Source: Dunaliella salina (Eukaryota; Chlorophyta; Chlorophyceae; Chlamydomonadales; Dunaliellaceae). Taken from it: a stretch of 49,054 nt of DNA. Location of the stretch: contig MU069808.1 of assembly GCA_002284615.2 (NCBI GenBank), forward strand, positions 179,820-228,873, in the 5' to 3' direction. Below, piece by piece: positions 11,301 through 19,600 of this stretch. The position numbers were made by a program, and so were the translations under genes. The first letter of the stretch is position 1; each line of letters opens with the position of its first letter. The notes under the pieces were generated by a model, which was not told where the DNA came from, made no database searches, and saw only the letters and a list, made by a program, of their open reading frames with translations.

Positions 11301-13003
11301 TTTAATGCACGCGGCCTTTGGCTTGCATATACTTTTCTTTTCATTTTTCTTTTCTTTTCCTGCATATGTCCTGCATATTAACCCTTGCTGTATGCAAACC
11401 TAGCACAGCACTCAAAGCCAAAATTGGTCACCATTCAAGGTGCTCTGGCCTACTTTTGTGACTTTTGACGCAAGAAAGCCACCTATTTTTTTGGATTCCA
11501 GTGCCTCTTACTCAGAGAGCGTTGCGCGACTTCTTTCTTATTAAAATCCATGCTTGCTTGCAACTTTTGGCCTTGCAAAAATCCTTGGCTGCACTTCTGA
11601 GTGTTCAGCTTTTTGTATCTTGACACGGGTGGATGCCGACAATGTTGTGGAGCCAGACTGCACTTACTTGTCTGATCCCAGTGTCTCCCACTCGGCACAC
11701 TTTGGAATGCCTGCAGGAGACCTTTGCAATGCTTTGGCCCTTACATAGTTGAAGGAGATCTTTGTGATGCTTTGACCGTTGCGATGCCTCAACCCTTGCA
11801 TTGCTTACGGGGGCTAAATACAAGATTACAGGAGACCTTAACAACGCTTTGAGTCAAAGGTCAAAGCCTTTGACCAATGCTTTGACCCTTGCAATGCCTC
11901 CACCCTTGCACTGCCTACAGGAGCTACATAGATGATTGCAGGAGACCTTTACAATGACGATGCAGCCCTTGCAATGCCTTGACCCTTGCACTGCCTACAA
12001 GAGCCCCTGCATGATTGCAGGAGACCTTCACATTGATTTAATTTTTGGGATTTCTTGACCCTTGAACTGCCTACAGGAGCCACATTACAAATTTCTGGAG
12101 CCCTTTTGAATGCTTTTACCCTTGCCTCGACCCTTGCACTGCCTACAGGAGCTACATACATGATTGCAGGATACCTTTACAATGACTGTTTAGCCCTTGC
12201 GATGCCTTGACCCTAGCGCTGCCTACAGGAGCTACATACATGATTGCAGGAGACCTTTACAATGCTTTGACCCTTGCAATGCCTTGGCCCTTGCACTGCA
12301 TGCAGGAGCTACATGCAGCAGGGGCACCCTGCCCGCATGCGGATGTTGCAGCTGCTATCCTGGCACTTACACCACCCATGCCAAGCAGCGAGGACAGCCA
12401 TGCTCCGCTCATGACAGCTGCAGACAGGGCAAACGACTTTGCAGCGACCTCAGCACAGCAGCAGCATCTGCAAGAGCCGTCAGGAGATCGAGAGCCAGCG
12501 CATACACAGGAAACAGCTGAGCAGTCAGGGTCACCTGCAAAGCCTTCAGCAAGCCAAAAAAAGAAGCCAAGAAGGCACAGAAAAAAATCCGGGGGGGTGA
12601 GTACAGATAGATGGATGAGCCAGCGAGGGGGCCCTTGAAATGTTGTCAGCAGGGATGTAATCCCATTCCAGTGATACCAGCATCACTATCGAGGCCACAA
12701 TTGGCCTGTCTTGAGAGTATTGAAAGAACCTTTGCTAAAGAACTCTTCAAAGCCATTCCTTGCCTTGACGATTCCCACTGCCAAGCCCGTTAAATGAAGA
12801 ATTTTGGGGTAAGGTTTCAGCATACTCCCACCCTTGTTGATCCACAGGTGCAACCTGCTATTGCTGCCGCTCTGCAGCCGCCCTCACTGCCGGTGCTTGA
12901 GCCAAGGACGGCACCCACAAAAGCGTCCGAGCCGCCAGAGAAAGCACCAGGAGGAGGAGCAAAATCAGTCAAAAAGCCCCCTACTGGAAGAGGCAAGAAG
13001 TAA
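330..13003 (+). CDS. Short-chain dehydrogenase/reductase with long disordered C-terminal extension (5' partial, 19 exons)
   Basis: NAD(P)-dependent oxidoreductase of the classical SDR fold, closest in style to retinol dehydrogenase/WWOX-like members; substrate unknown. Exons joined by matching phase: 330-349, 581-648, 1242-1321, 1476-1519, 1700-1783, 1931-1955, 2276-2326, 2542-2631, 4063-4141, 5393-5573, 5866-6037, 6940-7113, about 8163-8444, 8758-8872, 9496-9602, 10037-10190, 10834-10973, 12306-12596, 12848-13003 (TAA). Motifs in order: LINNAG, NYLGTY, VFVSS, catalytic YKHTK (YxxxK), VDPGG, then the typical C-terminal helix LAKKLWQLSAEFAG. The TGxxxGxG cofactor motif must lie upstream of the window. 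Exons from 6940 on encode about 470 residues rich in A, P, Q, S and E, with QYDSYAQL repeats and a basic KKKPRRHRKK stretch, unlike ordinary SDRs. The start of the 8163 exon and the end of the 5866 exon (6031 or 6037) are uncertain. The SDR part is firm; joining the tail to it rests on phase agreement. Confidence 0.78.
820..905 (-). repeat. Degenerate short interspersed repeat (family A)
   Basis: An A/G-rich start followed by a block related to the family A element seen best at 23121-23243 and 14055-14290. It is strongly diverged and lies in the intron between SDR exons 581-648 and 1242-1321. Confidence 0.4.
913..1105 (+). mobile_element. 5'-truncated LINE tail (RNase H LINE family)
   Basis: Matches, in the opposite orientation, the 3' end of the element at 32070-33860. 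The shared blocks are AAACAAGAGTAC, the CAAGTGCTTCTAG block, the GGTGGAGGGG block, then CTTAATTGATATAGGGAGGG and CTGCCTAC before a T/C-rich tail. It sits in an SDR intron and is the only clear plus-strand copy of this tail. Confidence 0.65.
2459..2524 (+). pseudogene. Diverged tandem copy of SDR exon 2542-2631
   Basis: After a CAG acceptor the sequence reads VVSIDPAGANTAICTSTAF, against VVSVDPGGVNTAIWTSTVF in the real exon 83 bp downstream. The copy is shorter (about 66 against 90 bases) and lacks the SFPVKQIIEQ end, though a GT follows at 2525. Splicing to 2524 would give a truncated substrate-side segment. It could be a relic or a rarely used alternative exon. Confidence 0.75.
2742..3055 (-). 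repeat. Dispersed repeat family C, copy 1
   Basis: About 310 bp in an SDR intron, repeated in the opposite orientation at 34485-34750, 35035-35268 and 38608-38910. Shared blocks include CCATTTCCC, GGGGGTGCCA, TTTGAATATGCAGGATGT-like and GTGAAAAATGGCCCCAGCAG. This copy has an open minus-strand frame of 102 codons. The same frame is interrupted in the copy at 34485, so coding is doubtful. Confidence 0.75.
4262..5002 (-). mobile_element. 5'-truncated RNase H LINE, C-terminal fragment
   Basis: An (AAAAG)n-like start, the stem GGCTC-A4-GAGCC at 4356-4369, and a minus-strand frame at 4772-5002 with GRIIFDMKTEHHDIAGRMI. These match the element at 32070-33860, which has NHIISNMKTERHNIAGRMI. The insertion lies in the SDR intron 4142-5392, antisense to the host gene. 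On its own strand the 3' end is the pyrimidine-rich tail at 4262. Confidence 0.85.
5097..5181. other. 85-bp imperfect hairpin in SDR intron
   Basis: Three nested arm pairs: 5097-5106 with 5172-5181 (10 bp), 5109-5122 with 5156-5169 (14 bp) and 5126-5135 with 5143-5152 (10 bp). They are separated by bulges of 2 to 3 bases and closed by a 7-base loop. It could be a small-RNA precursor or a small foldback element. Confidence 0.7.
5308..5380 (-). repeat. Degenerate LINE tail
   Basis: A purine-rich start, then TAGAGGAAACTCCCCCTATC, resembling the (AAAAG)n..GAGAAACTCTCCCTACATC end of the RNase H LINE. It lies immediately upstream of the SDR exon at 5393. Confidence 0.45.
6308..6384. repeat. (AT)n microsatellite
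   Basis: An almost pure AT dinucleotide tract directly abutting the palindrome at 6385-6518, within an SDR intron. Confidence 0.9.
6385..6518. repeat. 134-bp near-perfect palindrome (foldback)
   Basis: The arms beginning AAAATGCGAGTGTTG at 6385 and ending CAACACTCGCATTTT at 6518 are reverse complements around a centre near 6451/6452. About 50 bp of non-repetitive sequence on each side flanks an AT-rich core; the only mismatch I saw is near the centre (6449/6454). It lies in an SDR intron beside the AT tract. Confidence 0.92.
6740..6880 (+). repeat. Short interspersed repeat family A
   Basis: Contains GACCTCTAGCTTTCCAGTTA, TGAATGCACGCGGCCCCTGG, CTTGCTAGACTTTT and a T-rich end. It matches 11240-11355 (plus) and 14055-14290 (minus). 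SDR intron. Confidence 0.7.
7170..7245 (-). repeat. LINE-tail fragment
   Basis: AAAAGAAAGGG, AAAGCTACGCAGGAGG, TTGATTAAGGAAAGGGGGAG: a short diverged copy of the (CTTTT)n-tailed LINE end. SDR intron. Confidence 0.5.
7318..7390. repeat. Short tandem repeat, TTTGAGGG-type units
   Basis: Five to six imperfect units of about 13-15 bp around TTTGAGGGTAGAT or TTTGAGGGCGTAT. SDR intron; no function is visible. Confidence 0.6.
7857..8030 (-). mobile_element. 5'-truncated RNase H LINE tail
   Basis: (AAAAG)n, then CTATGTAGGCAGAGAAACTC, CATCAATTAAGGAAAAGGAG, the stem GGCTC-A6-GAGCC at 7934-7949, CACCACAAAGAGGTATG. It is nearly the same sequence as the ends at 31015 and 32070. It lies just upstream of the Q-rich SDR exon. 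Confidence 0.85.
8310..8348 (+). repeat. (CAG)13 coding trinucleotide repeat
   Basis: Thirteen uninterrupted CAG codons inside the SDR tail exon. They follow three copies of a QYDSYAQL(P/L)PLQQQ unit at about 8175-8310 and are expected to give polyglutamine. Confidence 0.9.
9105..9200 (-). repeat. Short interspersed repeat family A
   Basis: GTAAATAAAAGAGAGG, TTTACGCATGCCATTTGACC, GCGTGCATTAAGGAAAGATC: matches the 23121-23243 element. SDR intron. Confidence 0.65.
10241..10300 (+). pseudogene. Partial tandem copy of the 3' end of SDR exon 10037-10190
   Basis: Reads DEPQPAISAAIIRLGV, against DEPQAAISAAIVSLGA at the end of the real exon, offset by about 99 bp. The intronic flank (GTGATGGCCACAACAATGAG at 10206) recurs at about 10567. 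A GT follows, but no clear acceptor sits in front. Confidence 0.75.
10303..10445 (-). repeat. Diverged LINE tail
   Basis: AAGAAAAGAAAGGAAAACAA, GCAGGCAGTGGAAATACTCC, CCATCGATCAGGAAAAAAAA, CCCCTCCACCAAAGGATG. It is related to the end at 32070 but older. SDR intron. Confidence 0.6.
11240..11355 (+). repeat. Short interspersed repeat family A
   Basis: CTTCTGGTGAGGCCTCTAGC, AGTTAGAGGACCTTCCTTTA, ATGCACGCGGCCTTTGGCTT, then a (CTTTT)-like tail. It is the reverse complement of the copy at 14185-14250. SDR intron. Confidence 0.8.
11690..12310 (+). repeat. Degenerate minisatellite in SDR intron
   Basis: Repeated modules built from CCCTTGCACTGCCTACAGG, GAGCTACATACATGATTG and CAGGAGACCTTTACAATG, with units of about 60-115 bp. 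The last module (CTGCATGCAGGAGCTACATG) forms the acceptor and first codons of exon 12306-12596, so the array runs into coding sequence. Confidence 0.8.
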
Positions 13004-13387
13004 GCTTAGTTTTGGGGTCTTGCAGAAGGATCGATGATCATGATTCTGCATCTGTTTGTTGCTTGAGCACGTGTTTACTCGTGTTGATAGACAGCAGTAC
13101 TTCAGGACGCCTGATTTTGCATGAGGAGGAAGTTTCTGGACAGCAAGTATTCTCCCTACTCACAGTTCATTTGCAAAAACACTTTGCGTGAGCAGCTCCA
13201 TTTCATGTGGGGGCACTGATCTAAGATGAACGTCAAAGAATGAAATAATGAATGCAAGAAAGGAGAAGGGAGGTCCCCCCTGGGTGGGTTTAGATGGGAT
13301 CACGTACAAGAAGAAGTCCACGCTGGGCAAAAGCCATTGTGCAGAGTGAGCTCCACCAATTCAGACCAAGGGAAAGAGACGCACAGA

Positions 13388-13470
13388 AGAAAAGGAAAGA
13401 AAAGAAAAGGAAAGAAAAGAAAAGAAAAGTAAAGAAAAGAAAAGAAAAGAAAAGAAAAGAAAAGAAAAGC
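13388..13470. repeat. (AAAAG)n tract
   Basis: A pentanucleotide array with few interruptions, in the intergenic space between the SDR and GRXS16 genes. The strand sense matches the (CTTTT)n tail of minus-oriented elements, but the adjoining sequence is only weakly similar to them. I see no gene in 13004-13387 or 13471-14040. Confidence 0.85.
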
Positions 13471-14054
13471 CAGGAGGCTACAGGAATCATAACTTTTGAC
13501 ACTCAAGGGGTAATCCTCTTAAAAATATATATTCGTAATCCAGAGATCGATAGCTATCGATTGGTATATATATGGATCCAATCGGAGGTGGGGGGTTGGT
13601 GGGTGGGTCGAGGGGGTCTAGACTTTTTGGGAACCTCCCTCTAAAATTTTTCTGAGTCACTTCTACGAAATTTTAAGTATGTCATCGGAATCCTGAGCTC
13701 AAGAACTATTAATTGGCACCCTTTCCAAAGCGTGAGTGCAAAAGGATGGTCAGGTGTGATGAGTTGAAGTTTTTACCAAATGGGCTAGAGATAGTGTCAG
13801 GATGGATGACTTAAAGTGCCTATACTGCAACAGGCAGTGTGACAATGGGAGCAATAGGGACAGGCACGTTGCAAAATGCATGAGTCAGAGGAATGCAGGC
13901 AAGAGAGTTAGGTATGGCCAGCAGAGTGTGGTGGGCTTCCTGCAGCAAGCCATGTGAGAAAGACGGGGCAGCTTGCAACAACCATCTCATGAAGTGCGCT
14001 GCTGGGTGCGAGGTAGTGGTTTGGAATTTTTTTTACCCTCCTGGAAAAGCAAAT

Positions 14055-14290
14055 AGAAGAAAAGAAAAGAAAAGAAAAGAAAAGACAAGCAAAGAGAAGC
14101 AAAGAAAAGAAAAGAAAAGAAAAGAAAAGAAAAGAAAAGGAAAGAGAAAAGAAAAAAAGAAAAGAAAAGAAAAAGAAAAGTCTACGCAAGCCAAAGGCCG
14201 CGTTTATGAAAGGAAGGTCCTCTAACTGGAAAGCTAGAGGCCTCACCAGAAGTACAGAAGTCTGCCCCAGCAACTCGGCCTCCACCTAGG
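14055..14290 (-). mobile_element. Family A short interspersed element with (AAAAG)n tail
   Basis: A long AAAAG array (14055-14180), then TCTACGCAAGCCAAAGGCCG, GGAAGGTCCTCTAACTGGAA, AGCTAGAGGCCTCACCAGAA. On its own strand it ends in a (CTTTT)n tail. It is the clearest full-tail copy; intergenic. Confidence 0.75.
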
Positions 14291-14839
14291 ACACCCATGA
14301 CACTGCTGTCAAAAGGCCCAGCCCAGCGAACTCGATATCCACTCCTTAGTCTCAGAGAGAGCTATCCGGCATCTCATCATGGGCATCCCTCTTGCATAGG
14401 GGCAAGCCTTAGCCAGCAGGACATCACGCAGTTATGCAGACCCAAGCTGAGATCACTCCTCACCAGCACCATCTCCACAGTGCCAACTTCCGGGATCACT
14501 CCTGTGCCAGCATTTCTCCTGATGGCTCACATGGGCAGGGGCGCCAGTCTCCTGGGCCAGGACCGTTCACCTATCTATCACCTACACTGCCCGTAACCCT
14601 TGATCAATTCAGGAAACAAGGGATTTACCTGCACAGATCTTCCAAAATTGCATGCGAGTTCATACCCATTCTTGGGATGTGCGCTCAAACTTGTTTCTAA
14701 AACAGGAAGTGCCATTTTGGTATTCCCGAGTTGCCTGGAAAAATGTTCTGCCCAAAATCTATCTGACCCCCAAGAGCTTCCTGCTTACACAGTGAAGAAA
14801 AAAAATTGTGAGACGGCGGAAACACTTCCCAGGTTGCCT

Positions 14840-15215
14840 AAGCCAAGGGGATGAAGAAGGAAGAAGGAAAAAAGCTCACGGCACGAAAAATCCTCCCTGT
14901 TTGAACGAAGGAAAAGGAGAAAAGCTGGCCCAAGAGTTGTGAATCTCCCTCATCAGAGGATCAGGGGGAAGTCAGTGTGGAACTAAAGGGTCTCTGGAAG
15001 CATGTGGCTCCAGGGCACCAGGGTCATGATTACTCTTTTTATTTCCGATGTTGCATCTCGTCCAGAAATGAAATGTGAAGGCAGTGACAACACTCTTCAG
15101 AAAAACTAAGAGGATATCTGTGGCTGTGGCACCGTGTATCCCCTCCAGCAAGGAGGGAAAAAGGGAAAGTCAGTCGGGATCAGATGGGATGCTAGCAATC
15201 TTGCTGAAGAGAGTC
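14840..15215 (-). repeat. Two diverged LINE-tail copies
   Basis: 14840-15010 and 15060-15215 both carry degenerate tail blocks: CAAAAGAGCC-like remnants, CCCTCATCAGAGGATCAGGG, CCCCTCCAGCAAGGAGGG and GTCAGTCGGGATCAGATGGG. Intergenic; no gene is seen from 15216 to 15790. Confidence 0.5.
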
Positions 15216-15803
15216 GAATCGAGGTAAGTTTTGGTTCCCCTTGCACAGAATAGGCTCGTAGCTTTTATGCAAGCTTTGTAGATTCCTGTAGGTCAATTCC
15301 TAGCTTTCTAAACCAAACAAGGCCAAGGACAGTGTAGGCAGTCCCACCCACATCCGAGAGAAATGTGTTGAGCGAGCATAATCTCTGCACCTTCACTGTA
15401 TTGAGAGGCCCCAGTATGGCAATGATCAGTTGCCTGGGCTGAATTGTGCTGCTTCACAACCTTCCGCTACTTCTTGTATTAAGTACTCGGCTGAGTTAAA
15501 CGTTGCGTCATTCTTGACCAGGACCTTGTGCCAGGCCCCATTTCCTTTGCAAATAACTGCAAGCTGTAGCCTCCAACTGAGCGCACACCGATCCCGTCTA
15601 AGCACTCGGCCATATCCAGTTCAATTGCCGGTTACAAAATTGGTGTGAACCTGCGAGATCTATCTCGTTGGAAATCAGGTTACTCTTGAATATTTTTCTT
15701 GCACTTTGTCCCACCGTGCTACGTTCACGGGAAAGGTTTTGACTGCGCTGCCAGTGCGACGCAAACGTAACGCCTTCTGGGCGCCTGGAGTGTGAATTTA
15801 GAG

Positions 15804-15814
15804 TATATTATAAA
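15804..15814 (+). promoter_or_regulatory. Possible TATA box of the GRXS16 gene
   Basis: TATATTATAAA lies 148 bp upstream of the ATG in an AT-rich patch. This would suit a core promoter with a 5' leader of roughly 100-120 bases. It is judged from sequence alone. Confidence 0.35.
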
Positions 15815-15961
15815 TTTAGTTAATAATTTTAGACTGCCAAACTTTGGCAAGCATTTGATGCTTGCACGAAAGTTTGCGAGCCGTCCGCCTTCTTCTTGAG
15901 TCTCGTCAACAACCTGTACGATTTGAAAATTTTAGGTGCTCAATTTTCATAACCGCTGAAG

Positions 15962-16518
15962 ATGCAGCTGCAAGCCTACTCGAACAGCTCCCTCGCTGCA
16001 GGAGCGCCCCTACAACGACGGGCATTGGCCGGTCGTATGAGTGTGCGTGCCAGGGCTGCAGCTCCTAGCACGTCCACACCGCCCCTGTCGCAGGCGCCCT
16101 TGATTAAGTTGCCAGAAGGTGCAAAAGACTTGCCCAAAAACCCAGGCGTGTACGCAGTTTACGACGGCAACACCACTCTACAATACATTGGGCTTTCACG
16201 ACGGGTAAGGGTGGTGCTGTCTTGTGCAGTAGGGTGTGCGAAGTGCATTTGTTGGGAGCGTGAACTTTCAAGTCTGAAATATTGGTGCGGTGACGTGACA
16301 AACATACATGCCGGGCCCTCGCTTAACAGGTGGATGCCAGCATAGCCAACCACCTGGCTGAGCTGCCAGAGCTCACCAATGGTGTCAAGGTACTGGCCAT
16401 GACCCATGCCACACGCGAAAGCCTGACTGAGGCCTGGAAGCACTGGGTAGAGGAGGCAGGTGTGTATGTATGCTTGCCTTCATGCATTCGTGCCTGTGCG
16501 CATGCATGCCTCTGTACT

Positions 16519-16606
<88 letters not shown>

Positions 16607-19600
16607 CACGTGTGTTTGAGCGGTGAATAAATGAGTGACTGTGTTCGTGGGTGCTGATGTGGGTAGGGGGTAGGGTGCGCTTATTCGCATTTGTGTGAGC
16701 GTGCATGCGCGAGTTTGTGTTTTTGTGTGTGTGTGTGCAGTTGCATGTTTGTATGCAAGCGTGTTTGGTACGGGTGTGTTTGAGTTCGTACATCTTCTCA
16801 TGTTTGTCCCTCTGGCATCTCAATTGGTATGACATATCAGTCTCCTCGTAATTACTTCACTTGCATGCAGTGAATGCAACTGGCACCATTCCACCCGGCA
16901 ACGCTCCTGGGGAGAAGAAATGGCAGTCGCGAACAGGTAATACCGGTGTCCACCCTGATGCATCCTTAAATGTCCATACTCAAGAGCATTAGCATACAGG
17001 CAGCTGACAGTGCACCTACCAATCCATTTTTTTTGTGTGTGTGGGAAGGCAAGACCTTGGTCTTTGGCAAAGGCCTGCACCAAATAAGTACCCATCCTGT
17101 GCTCTGAACAATTGTGCAAGACGGGGTTTGCCCTGCCTGCAGACACTTGAACAAACCCCTTAAGGAGGGATTTCTCAAAAATGCATTTGAAAGCAAGCCC
17201 TTCTACACCCTCTCATGGTGCGCATGGCTGTCTGATGACATGGTGTGCATGCTCCCTCTCACGGTTGGCAGCGTGGTGTGCTCCCTGATGTGAAGAAAGG
17301 GTTATGATGTGAATTATGCACATCATGATGTACACATACGCTCTCATGCTGTGCATGTTCTCTGGTGGCACAGGGTGCCTGGCAAGCCTGCTTGCACATC
17401 AGACCCTTGCAGACACTGTCCATGTTTGAGCACAGCTGAGCCTTTCATTTGCCGAAGCCCTTAAGCACTTCCTTTGACTCTCATGCAGCCGAGCCCTCCT
17501 GCTCAAACAGACGCCTGCATAGTTGAGTCGCAAAGACTGGCCCTGGCCTCTCCAGAGGTCAGAGGTTTGCTTCCGCTGAGATGGCCACTGGAGGCATAAA
17601 AAGCGATTCACCCTTTGACTCTCATGCAGTCAAGCCACCCCGCCCAGAGATTCGCCTCACAGCTGGCAAGGGCACCAACACCCCCATTGAGGACCTGCTG
17701 GATAAAGTGGTCAAGGATTGCAAGGTGCGGTGTGGGTGAATTTGTGGAGGAGAATTTGATATGGTTGTTTGCCGTCATGCGGATGGTACAGCCGCGCATC
17801 GTCTATCTTGCGTGGAGCTTTATGTTGAAGCAGAGACAGCCTTTGTTCCTTCTAATGAACCATACGGAATCATATTTTCCGGGGAGGAGGCAGACTTTTG
17901 GTCAGGGGTAGAGCAGCCAAGGCCATTGCATTCCTGCCTTGCCAGCACCCACAACTGGTTTGCAAGTCCACGAACTGCCCTTCAAGGCTCACTATGCAGT
18001 ACATCTTACATCGTGGCAATACTAAAAATTCGGAACGACTTGCTGCTCATTTGCTTCTGTAGGCCCCCGCGCCTCACATGCGCATGTAGCACTGACTCTC
18101 AAGTCANGCGCAATGGCTCTCACCCTCTCCCCCCAACTCGATTCAAACTCTGACAATGCTTCCGATGGACAGACTTGGGCTCAGGAATCATTGCACATGT
18201 GGAGTTCTGTACAATTGACCTAGAAAACTTCGAGAGGGGTATACCAGAGGGTTCTATTATGGCCATGTAAGGGGTCTGTTACAAGGAACTCTTCCAAACC
18301 TTCCAGGCCCCACCCTTCCTTAAAAAATCACGAGGTCCAATTCTGTGCTTTGTAGCAGAAGGTTTTTCTGCAGGGGTGGCGAAAAAGGAGAAAGGAGGCA
18401 ACACGTGAATTTTTGAAGCGGTCCAACCTCGCCAAATTTATGCTCTGGTGTCAAGCAGTAATACAGCAAACACCTTTGCAAGAGAAAGGGGATATTTAGG
18501 GGTGTGGCTGGGCGGGCAACAATGTGAAAGGGAAGGGGGACAGGCAGAATGCTCCCCCGAATCCTGATCTGTGTTTCCCCTTTGGGATACCAGCATGATT
18601 TCCTTTTTCATAAATCATTGTTTTAATCACAAATGGGCGTTCATTCGAGATTGTGGTCAAAAATTAGAGGTTCGCTCTGGTGTCCAACCAAACCATGACT
18701 TGGCATATACCCCGCCTTGGCTCTGGTGCCTAGATGAAAAGTAGTGCTAGTGGTCAGCCCCCCAATCCTATGGCAAAAATGGATGATATGCTGCCGGACA
18801 TGTTTTACCCACTTCTGAGTATGAGAGATTGCTTGTTTGAGGGTTAGGGCTAGTCTGCCGTGTTTGGGACGTGTGGGGGACACCTGGTTGTGGCTCAGGT
18901 GGAGCTCTGTGCATCAAAAACAGAAATTTCTTGAATTTGGGAACACCAGTGCGTGTTTTGAGGTGGCAGATGTTTCTCTATTAATATTTAAGTAAATGGG
19001 GAGCATAAAGTGAGCCCGAAGCTTGCCCTTCTCGGTCACCCCTGGTAATGGCCATTTTTTGAGGGACCCTGCTCAGGCCCAAACTGCAGCAGCGAGTGTT
19101 TGGGAAGCCTGCTGGTAAAATTGCAAGTGATTTTGAGTTGTGGGGAGGACCTCTGATGCTCATCGGATTTTCATCGCACGGACAGGCACGCATAACCATG
19201 AGGTCCGGCCAGGCCCCGAGAGGCCACTTCCGCGCCCGCTGTTTGTCCTGGCCGATACCTGGGATTGTCAGCGTCAACTTTGACGCCGCAGATTGCCATG
19301 TTGGGCACCAGGGAGGAGCTGCTGGGCTCTGCAAAGCTGCTGGAGCTTATTTCTCAAAAGTTATGGCTTGTGCATGCACACCCAACTGAATAGCTTTATT
19401 GGTAATGAAATGATTCATGAAGTTTCGGCCCTGAAATTGCGGAATGTTGCCAAGGCAGCTTAAATTGAGGGCCGATAGTTTGTTTATTTAATTCTCCTTA
19501 AAAATGCTGCGCTTCAGGTCCAGGTTTCCTTGCGCCGCCGAACACTTTGAACCTAAATCCGGACCCCGTCCCAACACTCTGCTGAAGCATCAAAATTTCA

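Noticed and set aside
13290..14285. K/E-rich or F/S-rich frames
   Set aside because: Translation of (AAAAG)n arrays; no conserved segment.
16323..16835. Frames rich in HTHTHT or CVCVCV
   Set aside because: Translation of the (GT)n microsatellite in an intron.
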